The notes beneath the pieces were generated by a model. The model was not told the DNA's origin. It did no database searches and saw only the letters and a list, made by a program, of their open reading frames with translations. The position numbers and the translations under genes are program-made. This document shows positions 23,837-32,133 of a DNA stretch of 39,588 bases, in pieces; within the stretch, counting starts at the first letter, position 1; every line of letters starts with the position of its first letter. Location of the stretch: positions 94,717 through 134,304 of the forward strand of contig JAENZQ010000006.1 in the NCBI GenBank assembly GCA_016841185.1, written 5' to 3'. The stretch is from Anaerovorax odorimutans. Lineage in GTDB: Bacteria; Bacillota; Clostridia; Peptostreptococcales; JAAYPU01.

Positions 23837-23870
23837 GGGAAAACAAATTATTTATATGGAGGGTATTGAA

Positions 23871-24158
23871 ATGAAAAAGGATAATTTATTTGATGTTACT
23901 AATAAAGTATGCACTGTAGAGTCGGACCTTGAAAAAATAAAAGTATTACTAAGGGAATTAGAGTTAGGGCATTTCAATGTCAACATTGAGAAAGGCATGA
24001 ATGGAATTAAAGACATTGATAACCCATTAGTAAAATTAGCATGGGAACATAACAACCACCGCTTATTATTCGAGATCATGGAAGATTACGTATATTCTAT
24101 TTATGGCCGGATTAATGGATTAAGAAAAGAATTAGAGGGGGAATTAAAATCATGTTAG
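23871..24158 (+). CDS. Small helical element protein
   Basis: 95 residues from ATG at 23871, after GGAGGG. It is helical and acidic (ESDLEKIKVLLRELELG, WEHNNHRLLFEIMEDYVYSIYGRI). The frame continues upstream through the structured leader, but no ribosome site supports an earlier start. It overlaps the next gene by seven bases. Not recognised. Confidence 0.6.
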   Translation: MKKDNLFDVTNKVCTVESDLEKIKVLLRELELGHFNVNIEKGMNGIKDIDNPLVKLAWEHNNHRLLFEIMEDYVYSIYGRINGLRKELEGELKSC

Positions 24159-24454
24159 TAAATATTGATGAAAGAGTGTTAAGTAAAGTTATTGAGGAAA
24201 TTTATCATAATTATGTTGAGAGTTCTGAATATGTTCTCGGACAACAACATCCGGAAGCAGTAAAGTCATTAAGAGATATTCTCGAATATATGCAGGAAAA
24301 CACTTCTAATGCAGTTTGCGTTGAAATTGAGGATATGATAGGCAGTGTAGCTACAGCATATGAAAAAATGGGTTTTCTTAATGGTTTTAAATATGCTGCA
24401 AGTATAATGAGCGATCAGGAGAAAGAACAAACAAAGGAGGACAAAGCATGTTAG
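24152..24454 (+). CDS. Small helical element protein
   Basis: 100 residues, mostly helical (RVLSKVIEEIYHNYVES, EAVKSLRDILEYMQENT). Its start overlaps the previous stop and its own end overlaps a further tiny ORF at 24448 that begins with the same MLVN. Translation of the three is probably coupled. No motif is known to me. Confidence 0.6.
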   Translation: MLVNIDERVLSKVIEEIYHNYVESSEYVLGQQHPEAVKSLRDILEYMQENTSNAVCVEIEDMIGSVATAYEKMGFLNGFKYAASIMSDQEKEQTKEDKAC

Positions 24455-24516
24455 TTAATGAAAAGGTGTTGGAAGAGGAACTGGAAGTAATATTCAATAT
24501 TATTACACACAAATAA
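24448..24516 (+). CDS. 22-residue ORF, truncated sibling of the preceding gene
   Basis: ATG at 24448 with AAAGGAGG upstream; product MLVNEKVLEEELEVIFNIITHK resembles the first 20 residues of the preceding protein (MLVN, RVL, EEI). It may be a fragment left by duplication or a small functional peptide. Confidence 0.4.
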   Translation: MLVNEKVLEEELEVIFNIITHK

Positions 24517-24887
24517 GATTATGGGGGTAACGGAATGTTATCCCCATCTTTGGTTAGACATCAATATATAGATCACAATATCGATTCTGAGGTCAGAAAC
24601 ACTGTACAGTTCTTTATTTTCTGAATGAAACTCGGTTAAGCCATAGTTACCCCTTACCTTGATATATAAAAAATTAATTAGTTAGATTAGAGGGTACTTT
24701 TACCGAGGAAATTTTCCCTTGAGTGAGAAAATTGGATTGAGTAACTTTCGGACCAATGTAAGACCGAAAGTACGTTCAGTAAATTAACCGAATAGATTTG
24801 TACTCCATAAATTTAAACACAGGATTGCGTTTCAAACGTAACCCTTTTAAACTTAAAGAAAAAATGAAATTTATGGAGGTATGAAAA
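24517..24887 (+). other. 370-base non-coding leader with several hairpins before the excisionase-like gene
   Basis: No gene. ATGGGGGTAAC pairs with GTTATCCCCAT (24521-24547), but GTTACCCC at 24646-24653 could pair with the same left arm instead, giving two exclusive folds. ACTTTCGG/CCGAAAGT (24744-24771) follows. CTCCATAAATTT (24803-24814) is the exact complement of AAATTTATGGAG (24867-24878), which contains the ribosome site of the next gene. This looks like a long mRNA leader that controls translation. Confidence 0.5.
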
Positions 24888-25217
24888 ATGAATAACACAA
24901 AGGAAGTAAACGAAAGAATATTAAAAATTACAGAAGAACTAAAAATGATAATGTTAAAAACCACAGAATTAGAAAGCCAAGAAAAAACTCAACAAAAAGA
25001 AAGGATTAAAAAATTAGAAAAACAACTACAGCCGCAACCACAGCCATGTCAATTATTAACACTTTATGAAGTATGCGACATTCTAAGGGTTAAAAGATGG
25101 ACAATCTATAAGTTAGTTGAAAGCGGAAAGCTTAAAGGCTACAAGATGGGCAAAGAGTATAGATTCAAGAAAGAAGATGTAGATGCCTATTTTGAAAGTA
25201 ATCTGATTAAGTATTAA
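24888..25217 (+). CDS. Excisionase-like HTH protein with a coiled-coil N-terminus
   Basis: 109 residues. The first half is a coiled coil (ERILKITEELKMIMLKTTELE) with a PQPQPQP-type linker. The second half is a helix-turn-helix of the HTH_17/excisionase family: LLTLYEVCDILRVKRWTIYKLVESGKL, then KGYKMGKEYRFKKEDVDAYFES. Such proteins bend DNA to favour excision by tyrosine integrases, or act as regulators. Its ribosome site GGAGGT lies in a 12-bp hairpin, so its synthesis appears held back, which would suit an excision factor. A terminator follows. Confidence 0.75.
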   Translation: MNNTKEVNERILKITEELKMIMLKTTELESQEKTQQKERIKKLEKQLQPQPQPCQLLTLYEVCDILRVKRWTIYKLVESGKLKGYKMGKEYRFKKEDVDAYFESNLIKY

Positions 25218-25244
25218 CCAATGCTAAATATGAGGGTGTTATTT

Positions 25245-25278
25245 AGAGGCTTAGAATACCTAAGTCTCTTTTGTTTTG
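25245..25278 (+). terminator. Terminator after the excisionase-like gene
   Basis: AGAGGCTTAG pairs with CTAAGTCTCT (one G-T), loop AATAC, then TTTGTTTT. Confidence 0.7.
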
Positions 25279-25345
25279 AGTAACATGTAAAATCATGGTA
25301 TAGTATAGCTATAAACAAGATAATATAAATGTTTGGAGTGGTTTT

Positions 25346-26179
25346 ATGCTATCTCTTGAAGAATATATTGCTAAAAGAAAAAAAGAAGACAAGATAGATG
25401 AATTTAATATTAAAGAAAAACCTGAGAATATGAGAGTATGTGTGAACTATGTTTTCGAGTATTTTAATAATTATATAAATATTTCAGAGGCTGAAAAAAG
25501 AACAGTATTGGAAAATGAAGCAATAGATAAATACCGGAAACAACTAAGAGACTATGATGAAGAAGTAAGAGAATGGCTTGTAAGCATATATTCTGAATAT
25601 AATAAAAAAATAAAATTATCAATTACTAGTATATTAAAAAAGGATTATTTTTTTTATCTTTATAATTCAGATAAAGAGTTCCGGAGTTTATCGTATGATT
25701 GTTATTCCAAATTAATTAAGAAACATCCATATTTAAAAGAACAAACAGAAATGTTGTTTTTGTTTATAAAAGATTATCAAAGAATTAAAAGTTCGTTCCT
25801 GGAATACGAAAAAATTTATGTCTCTGAGGAAATAAATCAATGGATTGAAGAAACGTGGGAAAGATATCAAATTAATATTGTAAGGTTCGCACATGATTGG
25901 ATTCATTATTTTTATGATAACGATGATTTGTGGCCTGCAAACCATAAGAAAAAAAGCTTTGATGAATATATAGACTATGATTACGATTATAAACAAAAGA
26001 ATAATTTATTTAATATTGATTCTCTATATAGAAGAATGCCTAAAAAGCCATATACTAAGGGAAGAAAACAAGAGTTTGAAATATTGTTTATGTATTATTG
26101 GCTACATTCTGTAGAAGGTGATAATGATTACTGGCAAGAATATTTAGAAAAGACCTTGCCGAGTTTGCAAAGCAAATAA
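25346..26179 (+). CDS. Hypothetical protein rich in aromatic and charged residues
   Basis: 277 residues after TTTGGAGTGG. Soluble and helical, with many tyrosine, lysine and aspartate residues, for example FAHDWIHYFYDNDDLWP and FDEYIDYDYDYKQ. No membrane segment, signal peptide or catalytic motif I know. It is a separate transcription unit between two terminator-like regions, as cargo genes often are. Confidence 0.6.
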   Translation: MLSLEEYIAKRKKEDKIDEFNIKEKPENMRVCVNYVFEYFNNYINISEAEKRTVLENEAIDKYRKQLRDYDEEVREWLVSIYSEYNKKIKLSITSILKKDYFFYLYNSDKEFRSLSYDCYSKLIKKHPYLKEQTEMLFLFIKDYQRIKSSFLEYEKIYVSEEINQWIEETWERYQINIVRFAHDWIHYFYDNDDLWPANHKKKSFDEYIDYDYDYKQKNNLFNIDSLYRRMPKKPYTKGRKQEFEILFMYYWLHSVEGDNDYWQEYLEKTLPSLQSK

Positions 26180-26253
26180 TGTATGAGATAGAAAGAGGCT
26201 TGAAATAAAGTCTTTTTTATTTTGCTAAATTACTACAATAATTTACCATATTT

Positions 26254-26262
26254 TGTTATAAT
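26254..26262 (+). promoter_or_regulatory. Extended -10 promoter of the SLH gene
   Basis: TGTTATAAT matches the TGnTATAAT extended -10 consensus and lies 41 bases before the start. No clear -35. Confidence 0.5.
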
Positions 26263-26302
26263 GAGAAAATAGGGATATTACTTATAACAGAGGGGATTTA
26301 TC

Positions 26303-27652
26303 ATGTTTATAAGAGGGAAAAGCTTATTTATTTTTCTTTTGATTATTGTTTTCTCAACAACTAATGTGTTTGCGGCCAATATTAGCGATGTTGACGATAC
26401 AATCTATCAAGATGCAGTTCATTATTTAATTGATAATGGAATTATGTCTGGTTATCCTGACGGTGATTTTAAACCTAATAATGATATAACAAGAGCTGAA
26501 ATGGCAGCAACTATAGTGAGAGCAATAGGAATAAATTTTGTAGATATTGAAGAAAAAAGCAATTTCAATGATATGACTGGGCATTGGGCGGACAAGTATG
26601 TATCTGTTGCATTTAAAAAGAATATTATTACCGGCTATACTGATGGCACATTTAGACCAGATTCCAAAGTAACATTCCCGGAAGCTATTACATTAGTAGT
26701 TAAAATGGCAGGGCTTTCAAGTGAAGTTAGCACAACTAAAAGTTGGCCGACAAACTATATAAATTATGCCCATGAAAAAGGTATTTTAAAAAACGTAGAA
26801 GTTACCTTAACAGAAACAGCAACAAGAGGCGATGTAGCCATTCTGTTATATAATGCCTTTAATATTTTAAATAGTTATGACAATATAGGTGTTACCAAAG
26901 CGACTGTAAATACCTTCGTAAGTAACGGTATTAATACTGAGGATATAAAATCAGAAAATGATTTTGCTAATAACCTTGATTACTGTATTGGTGTTGAAAC
27001 AACTCTTAGTTATCCAAACTTAAATGAGAGCACTAACATACCAATTAATTATAGGGTTTATTATAGTAATAATATAGTTTATCAAGTCGCTCGGACAGTA
27101 GTATTGGACAAGGATACTACTACCACTACCTTTTATTATCATTTGCCGATAGATGAATTTACCAATAATGAAGATGGACAATATCGAATAGACATTATCT
27201 CAAACCAGAATTTAATAAAAAGCAAAACAATAAATTTATATACCGATTACAGTTACGAAACAGGAATTATTGAAGATATTGAAGTTAAATCATTAAAATT
27301 CTTTTCAAGCAATGGTGACTTTGTTGAAGAAAACCTAAGAATTTATACAAATGAGATTCCGCGTACCTATCAAACAAAATGTATTTGGTGGGAATTAGAA
27401 ATATCATATCCTGATTTAGATAGAACCATTGAATTTCCAATACATTTTAAGTATATAAAGAAAAGTAATGGTTTTGCATATGGAGATCATACTGTGGACT
27501 ATTCATTATATTTAGATAAAAATTCGGATAAGTTTATTGGAGGCATATATTCAGAAAAATTCATAGAATGGCCTACCGGTACATATAAAGTTCAAGTGTA
27601 TTCCTATGATAAATTAATTGCTGAAGAAGATTTCAAGATAGTAGAAGATTAG
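26303..27652 (+). CDS. Secreted S-layer homology (SLH) protein
   Basis: 449 residues. A signal peptide (hydrophobic core FIFLLIIVFSTTNVFAA, cut near VFA-A) is followed by three SLH domains: residues 27-75 (GYPDGDFKPNNDITRAEMAATI), 87-140 (HWADKYVSVAFKK, GYTDGTFRP) and a weaker third to about 195 (TATRGDVAILLYNAF). SLH triads anchor proteins to pyruvylated wall polymers. The C-terminal 250 residues are predicted beta-rich repeats of unknown role, with two related parts near ETTLSYPNLNE and WELEISYPDLDR. A cell-surface protein in this element may alter adhesion or phage reception (inference). Confidence 0.88.
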   Translation: MFIRGKSLFIFLLIIVFSTTNVFAANISDVDDTIYQDAVHYLIDNGIMSGYPDGDFKPNNDITRAEMAATIVRAIGINFVDIEEKSNFNDMTGHWADKYVSVAFKKNIITGYTDGTFRPDSKVTFPEAITLVVKMAGLSSEVSTTKSWPTNYINYAHEKGILKNVEVTLTETATRGDVAILLYNAFNILNSYDNIGVTKATVNTFVSNGINTEDIKSENDFANNLDYCIGVETTLSYPNLNESTNIPINYRVYYSNNIVYQVARTVVLDKDTTTTTFYYHLPIDEFTNNEDGQYRIDIISNQNLIKSKTINLYTDYSYETGIIEDIEVKSLKFFSSNGDFVEENLRIYTNEIPRTYQTKCIWWELEISYPDLDRTIEFPIHFKYIKKSNGFAYGDHTVDYSLYLDKNSDKFIGGIYSEKFIEWPTGTYKVQVYSYDKLIAEEDFKIVED

Positions 27653-27675
27653 GTACATAAAAGAGATGCGTCTTA

Positions 27676-28437
27676 ATGAAAAATGAAATGATTGGTGAAA
27701 GTATGATAAGAAAAGAAATATTATACGAACTCTTTATGGCTGGGCTTGCTATTATAGCTGTTACTTTATCAATATTAGATATAACAGGATATATTAATGT
27801 CAGCACAAACCGAAAGTTTTATTGGGCAGATATCGTTGTCCTAATAATCTTTGCAGCAGATTACTTCATAAGATTATTTTTAACCAACAACAAGAAGAGA
27901 TTCATCAAAGAGAATATATTCGATCTTATAGCAATAATACCGCTTAATTCAGTGTTCAGGGCATTTCGTGTAGTAAGATTATTTAGATTACTACGTTTTT
28001 TTAGAGTCATTGACTTATTTAATAAGTTTACAAAGAATAGTGAAAGGTTCTTAAAGACTAATAATTTTATTTACACTCTATATTTGTGTATTGGAACGAT
28101 AGGGCTTGGCTCTGTAGCAATATACTTTATCGAAAAAGGGAAAACAATTAATAGCTTCGGTGACGCCTTATGGTAGAGCTTTGTTACTACTACTACTGTA
28201 GGATATGGTGATATTTCTCCTTCTACGGGATTAGGAAGAATTGTTGCGGTTATTCTTATGTTAGTAGGCATAGGTTTTATCGGTATGTTAACCGGTACTA
28301 TAGCGACCTATTTTATTAAAGATAAGACAAAAGCTAGCTGTAAAGCTGATGTAAGTAAAGTTATTGATTTATCAGATTTGGATGACAGTAAGTTTGAAGA
28401 AGTTATAAATTTTATTAACTATATTTCTAATAAGTAA
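27676..28437 (+). pseudogene. Voltage-gated-type K+ channel interrupted by an amber codon
   Basis: Six-segment cation channel plan: S1-S3, an S4-like segment with regularly spaced arginines (FRVVRLFRLLRFFRVI), S5, pore and S6. Codon 28174-28176 is TAG just before the selectivity filter TTTTVGYGD; the frame continues without further stop to 28437. In relatives the sequence around here is ALWWSFVTTTTVGYGD, so the lost codon was probably TGG (Trp). As written, translation ends after 166 residues without a pore, so the channel would be dead unless the stop is read through. The gene sits directly upstream of the HEPN gene. Confidence 0.85.
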
Positions 28438-28456
28438 GATAAAAAGGGGTCAAGAA

Positions 28457-29299
28457 ATGAAAAAGTGTTTTAGCATTAACAATGTGAATATTATTAAGCC
28501 AATTTATGAAGTAAATGAGTATATTCTACTAAAGCAGGATCGGGAAGATAAAACCAAAACATGGGTTTATATCAAGGAAAATCAAAATGAATATTATGGC
28601 AATAAGTACTTGTTTTTTTACGCTTTACTACTAGCAGTTCCAAAAGTACATTTTGACATAGGATATAGGGAAAAGGAGAAGGAAGAAAGTATAGATTCAT
28701 ATTATTTATATAAGGATACATTAAATAATATTATAAAAACTCCAATGTTTAACATTTATTTTGATGAAAATATAATTAATTATTCTAGCGACAGTATTAA
28801 TGATGTAATTATCAATAAGATAAAAAATGCACTTGATATAGTTGTTAAACATGCACAGAATCATAATACAACGGGTATAAATAGATGGCACATTGCTTTT
28901 GATAATTATAAAAATGCTTATAGAAGCCTCTCAATAGAAGTAAGCATACAAAACTTAATAACAGCACTAGAAGCCTTATTGTTAAAATATAGTGGCGAGT
29001 TAAGCTTTAGAACTTCGTTATATTCAAGCCTTATTTTTGAAACTGATGTCAGAAAAAGAAAAGCTGTTTTTGATTTGGTTCACGAAATGTACGAAATAAG
29101 AAGTAAATCAGTACATGGAAGTATTTCTGCTACCTACAAGAAGCTTAAAGAAATTGAATATACGAAATATTATAGACTTAAGGAGATTGTATCTGAAATA
29201 TTAATAAAAACTTACGGTATGGAGGAAACTAAAATATTTGATTCTTTAAACAATATGGTCTATACTTGTGTAAAATTTGAAGATTATTTAAAAATATAA
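28457..29299 (+). CDS. HEPN (ApeA-like) domain protein
   Basis: 280 residues after AAAGGGG. The C-terminal half fits the HEPN_ApeA-type domain: SIQNLITALEALLLKYSGELSFR, then SLIFETDVRKRKAVFDLV and the catalytic RxxxxH motif as RSKSVHG. HEPN proteins are metal-free RNases, many in abortive phage defence. The N-terminal half is unassigned. It starts 19 bases after the channel gene and ends about 170 bases before attR, so it is the last cargo gene of the element. Defence is a reasonable guess for a phage-borne island but is not shown. Confidence 0.7.
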   Translation: MKKCFSINNVNIIKPIYEVNEYILLKQDREDKTKTWVYIKENQNEYYGNKYLFFYALLLAVPKVHFDIGYREKEKEESIDSYYLYKDTLNNIIKTPMFNIYFDENIINYSSDSINDVIINKIKNALDIVVKHAQNHNTTGINRWHIAFDNYKNAYRSLSIEVSIQNLITALEALLLKYSGELSFRTSLYSSLIFETDVRKRKAVFDLVHEMYEIRSKSVHGSISATYKKLKEIEYTKYYRLKEIVSEILIKTYGMEETKIFDSLNNMVYTCVKFEDYLKI

Positions 29300-29321
29300 A
29301 TTAACATTTAAGAATTATTTG

Positions 29322-29365
29322 TTGGGGACTATTTGGGGACTAAAGCTTCAAAAACAGTCCCCAAA
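29322..29365 (+). repeat. Arm-type repeats near attR
   Basis: TTGGGGACTATTTGGGGACT matches the left-end pair at 10904-10923, and an inverted copy, AGTCCCCAAA, follows at 29356-29365. Shared repeats at both ends inside the att sites fit integrase arm binding. Confidence 0.6.
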
Positions 29366-29469
29366 ATAATAAAAAATACAATAAGAATCAATAAGCACTA
29401 CATTAAAAATCGTTGAAATTCAAAGGATATCGCAACGTTTCGATAATATACAACAAGCATTAATTCGTA

Positions 29470-29514
29470 TTCCTAAACCGTGCGTCGGACGTTCGAATCG
29501 TCTCGGGAGTACCA
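29470..29514 (+). repeat. attR: duplicate of the tRNA-Arg 3' end
   Basis: 45 bases identical to 10794-10838. There is no tRNA 5' half here, so this copy is only an attachment site. Confidence 0.92.
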
Positions 29515-29554
29515 TAATAATAGAACCACCTCATTTGAGGTGTTTGTAGCAATT

Positions 29555-29630
29555 ACCATAAGTTGTCCGTTTGGACAACTTATGGTTCCACAAAAATCAA
29601 TCCACGTTTCCAATCTAGTAAACGTGGATT
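29555..29630. terminator. Two perfect hairpins between attR and the restriction operon
   Basis: A 14-bp stem (29555-29568 with 29573-29586, loop GTTT) and an 11-bp stem (29599-29609 with 29620-29630). The second, read on the minus strand and followed by TTGATTTTTG, is the probable terminator of hsdR-hsdMS. A weaker hairpin lies at 29527-29542. Confidence 0.65.
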
Positions 29631-29651
29631 TTACTTTAAGCTAAATTTGAA

Positions 29652-32123
29652 TTATTGACTCCATACTTCAGATATCCTATCCTTGATTTTTTTTTCATAA
29701 ATGTTAATCAACTTTTTATTTTGATTTATAATATTCAACTCTTCAAAAAATAGTTTTGCTATTTCATTTTGTATATTTATTGGCACTATAGGTATTTGTA
29801 TTTCTGAGATAAATGATTTTGTCAAATTTCTTTGCCTAGCTCCCATTCTTTGTTTCATATATATCTCTCTGTTATGTGATAAGAATAGATATAAGAATAC
29901 CATATTGATATTTTCATTTGGCTTAATTCCACATATTGCTTGATTAAATGCGGCATCTCTGTCTAGTAACGACATTTTAAACGCTGCAGTATCATACATA
30001 CCTATTAATAACGACCCTTTTTCAAATAATTTTGCACTCGACTCTTTTAGCCCTAACTTTGAAATATAATCATTAGGGTCACTTGTGTATAATTCATTTA
30101 ACTCACCTGATGTATACCACGGTATATATTGCCTGTTCCAATACGCAGGGTTGTTTTTTAGGGGAGTTCCTCCTGATTGGAGCTCACATACTTCTCCCAA
30201 TTTTCCCATTTCCCAACTAGGATCTATTTTTATAGTCGGCTTATAATTCTCCAATATCTGCTTTGCCCCATCAATAATCTTTTGATACCCTTGAATTTCC
30301 TTTACAATTTCTTCTTGAATGTTTAAAGGTGGGAGAGGGATTTTATAGCTTTTGATTTCTGCTGGAGATATATTTCCTTGTGCTCCGCCACCTGCATTAG
30401 CCTGGCAATAATTATAAAATCTTTCATCGAACAATAAATACATCAAGTATTCAGGTTTTATTCTATCTATTTTTGCTTTAATATTTGCTACACGCTGATT
30501 AAGCAGTAAATTATCAGAACCTGAAACAGACACTTTTCCAACAGTCGCACCTGTCATAGCAAGTAAAATATCTTTTTCTTTTATTAGGTATTTTTCTAAG
30601 GATTTATCATACGGAAAATATTGAACATTGGCTATATCTAGCACTGATTTATTATTTAAGTTCCCTATTTTTATAACAGGCAATGAATTCGCAATCATTT
30701 CTGAAAGAAGAGATTCACTTTTAAAAGCATATCCTGTTATAATTTCACAAATTGCGCCCAATTCAACCATAGGGTAACTACAACTTATAGCTACAGTTTC
30801 CTTATATCTTTCCCCAACCAAAATATAATCCTGCTCGGAAATATCTTTTTTAGGTGCTATTGTTACGATGGCGTTATCCGATACATCAAGTCCAGTTTGA
30901 TAATCCTTTACAATTTGAATTATCTCGGGAATATCGCTGTCATTTAATTTTCTTCGTTGTGCGCCTAAATCATAACCATCATTATTAATTTTTACAAATA
31001 GGATATCATCTTTTTGTTTTGCTAAAGTCTTATCTAATAACAAAATACTCGTTTTAACTCCACTGTATGGGTTAAACACACCTGCGGGCAGTGAAATTAC
31101 TGCGTAAAGCAAATCATCTTCAACTAGATATTTTCTTAATGATTTATAAGCATTACCTGATTGAAATACGATACCTTCAGGCACAATAATCCCTGCTTTT
31201 CCTGTAGGATTAAGATGTTCAGCTATGTAATCTACAAAGAGCACTTCTGAACGTTTTGCATCAATTCGATATCTTTTATGAGGATTGATACCGCCCTTTG
31301 GTGTCATAAATGGAGGATTTGCTAGGATAACATCATAAGTCTCATCCCACTTGTCAACACTAGAAAGCGTATCATATTCGCTAATTTGAGGTTTAGTAAA
31401 GTTATGAAGGTACATATTTACTCTTGATAACCTAACCATATCAGGGGAGATATCATACCCTGCAAAGCTTTCTGTCATTCGTTTTCTTTCATCTGCAGAT
31501 AATGTAATGTACTCATCTTTATCCTTATTATTGTTCAAAATATGCTTATATGAGCTAATTAGGAATCCTGCTGTTCCACATGCTGGATCTAATATGCTGT
31601 CTGTTTTCTGTGGATCAACAATTTCAACAATCATATCAATAATATGTCTTGGGGTCCTGAACTGCCCTGCATCACCTTGACTTCCCATAATTGAGAGAAG
31701 AAGTTCAAAGGCATTGCCTAAATCCTCACTATGATCATAGTTAAAGTCATTGATTTCCTTTAAAAACATATTTAAGGTTTCAGCGTCACGATAGGGCACA
31801 TAGGCACCTCTGAAGATATCTCGAAAAAGCTGAGGTGAATGAGGGTTCATGCTCATTTTATCTATGCCTTCTCCATAAAGATTTGCTCTTTGTTGTCCGC
31901 TGTACTCGGATTGCATTATGTTTGACCATGCATACTTTTCATAGTCTTCTTTGAAAAACTGTCTGCTTCCGCCAAACTCTACGCCTTCTAAATCCATGTC
32001 ATCCATAAATTTATATATTAAAGCTATTGTTATTTGTTCAACTTGTGCTTTTGGGTCAGGAACTTTTCCTACTAAAATATCTCTTAAAGTGTTTATCTTC
32101 CTTTTTACGTCGAAGTTTAACAT
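29652..32123 (-). CDS. hsdMS: Type I restriction-modification protein, HsdM-HsdS fusion
   Basis: 823 residues joining two subunits that are normally separate. Residues 1-440 are HsdM: N-terminal helical domain, SAM site DPACGTAGF (179-187) and adenine-methyltransferase motif NPPF (269-272). From about 449 a whole specificity subunit follows, with target-recognition domain 1 (PMVELGAICEIITGYAF), the conserved spacer helix (PLPPLNIQEEIVKEIQ), a second domain from about 638 (WEMGKLGEVCELQSGGTP) and a final helix. It would methylate one adenine on each strand of a bipartite site and guide HsdR. It starts 10 bases after the hsdR stop. HsdMS fusions are known but uncommon. Confidence 0.9.
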   Translation of the reverse strand: MLNFDVKRKINTLRDILVGKVPDPKAQVEQITIALIYKFMDDMDLEGVEFGGSRQFFKEDYEKYAWSNIMQSEYSGQQRANLYGEGIDKMSMNPHSPQLFRDIFRGAYVPYRDAETLNMFLKEINDFNYDHSEDLGNAFELLLSIMGSQGDAGQFRTPRHIIDMIVEIVDPQKTDSILDPACGTAGFLISSYKHILNNNKDKDEYITLSADERKRMTESFAGYDISPDMVRLSRVNMYLHNFTKPQISEYDTLSSVDKWDETYDVILANPPFMTPKGGINPHKRYRIDAKRSEVLFVDYIAEHLNPTGKAGIIVPEGIVFQSGNAYKSLRKYLVEDDLLYAVISLPAGVFNPYSGVKTSILLLDKTLAKQKDDILFVKINNDGYDLGAQRRKLNDSDIPEIIQIVKDYQTGLDVSDNAIVTIAPKKDISEQDYILVGERYKETVAISCSYPMVELGAICEIITGYAFKSESLLSEMIANSLPVIKIGNLNNKSVLDIANVQYFPYDKSLEKYLIKEKDILLAMTGATVGKVSVSGSDNLLLNQRVANIKAKIDRIKPEYLMYLLFDERFYNYCQANAGGGAQGNISPAEIKSYKIPLPPLNIQEEIVKEIQGYQKIIDGAKQILENYKPTIKIDPSWEMGKLGEVCELQSGGTPLKNNPAYWNRQYIPWYTSGELNELYTSDPNDYISKLGLKESSAKLFEKGSLLIGMYDTAAFKMSLLDRDAAFNQAICGIKPNENINMVFLYLFLSHNREIYMKQRMGARQRNLTKSFISEIQIPIVPINIQNEIAKLFFEELNIINQNKKLINIYEKKIKDRISEVWSQ

Positions 32124-32133
32124 TCTGCTCCCC

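Larger units (their letters stand above)
10839..29514. mobile_element. Integrated element of about 18.7 kb in tRNA-Arg (phage-satellite-like)
   Basis: It is bounded by 45-bp direct repeats, with a tyrosine integrase at the left edge, an excisionase-like protein inside, a phage-type replication module and varied cargo. No capsid, tail, portal, large terminase, relaxase, VirD4 or type IV secretion gene is seen. This fits a phage satellite (PICI-like) or another small integrative element that needs a helper. The satellite label is inference from gene order. Confidence 0.75.

Noticed and set aside
10839-29514. Integrative conjugative element or complete prophage
   Set aside because: I find no relaxase, coupling protein, secretion ATPase, capsid, portal, tail or lysis gene.
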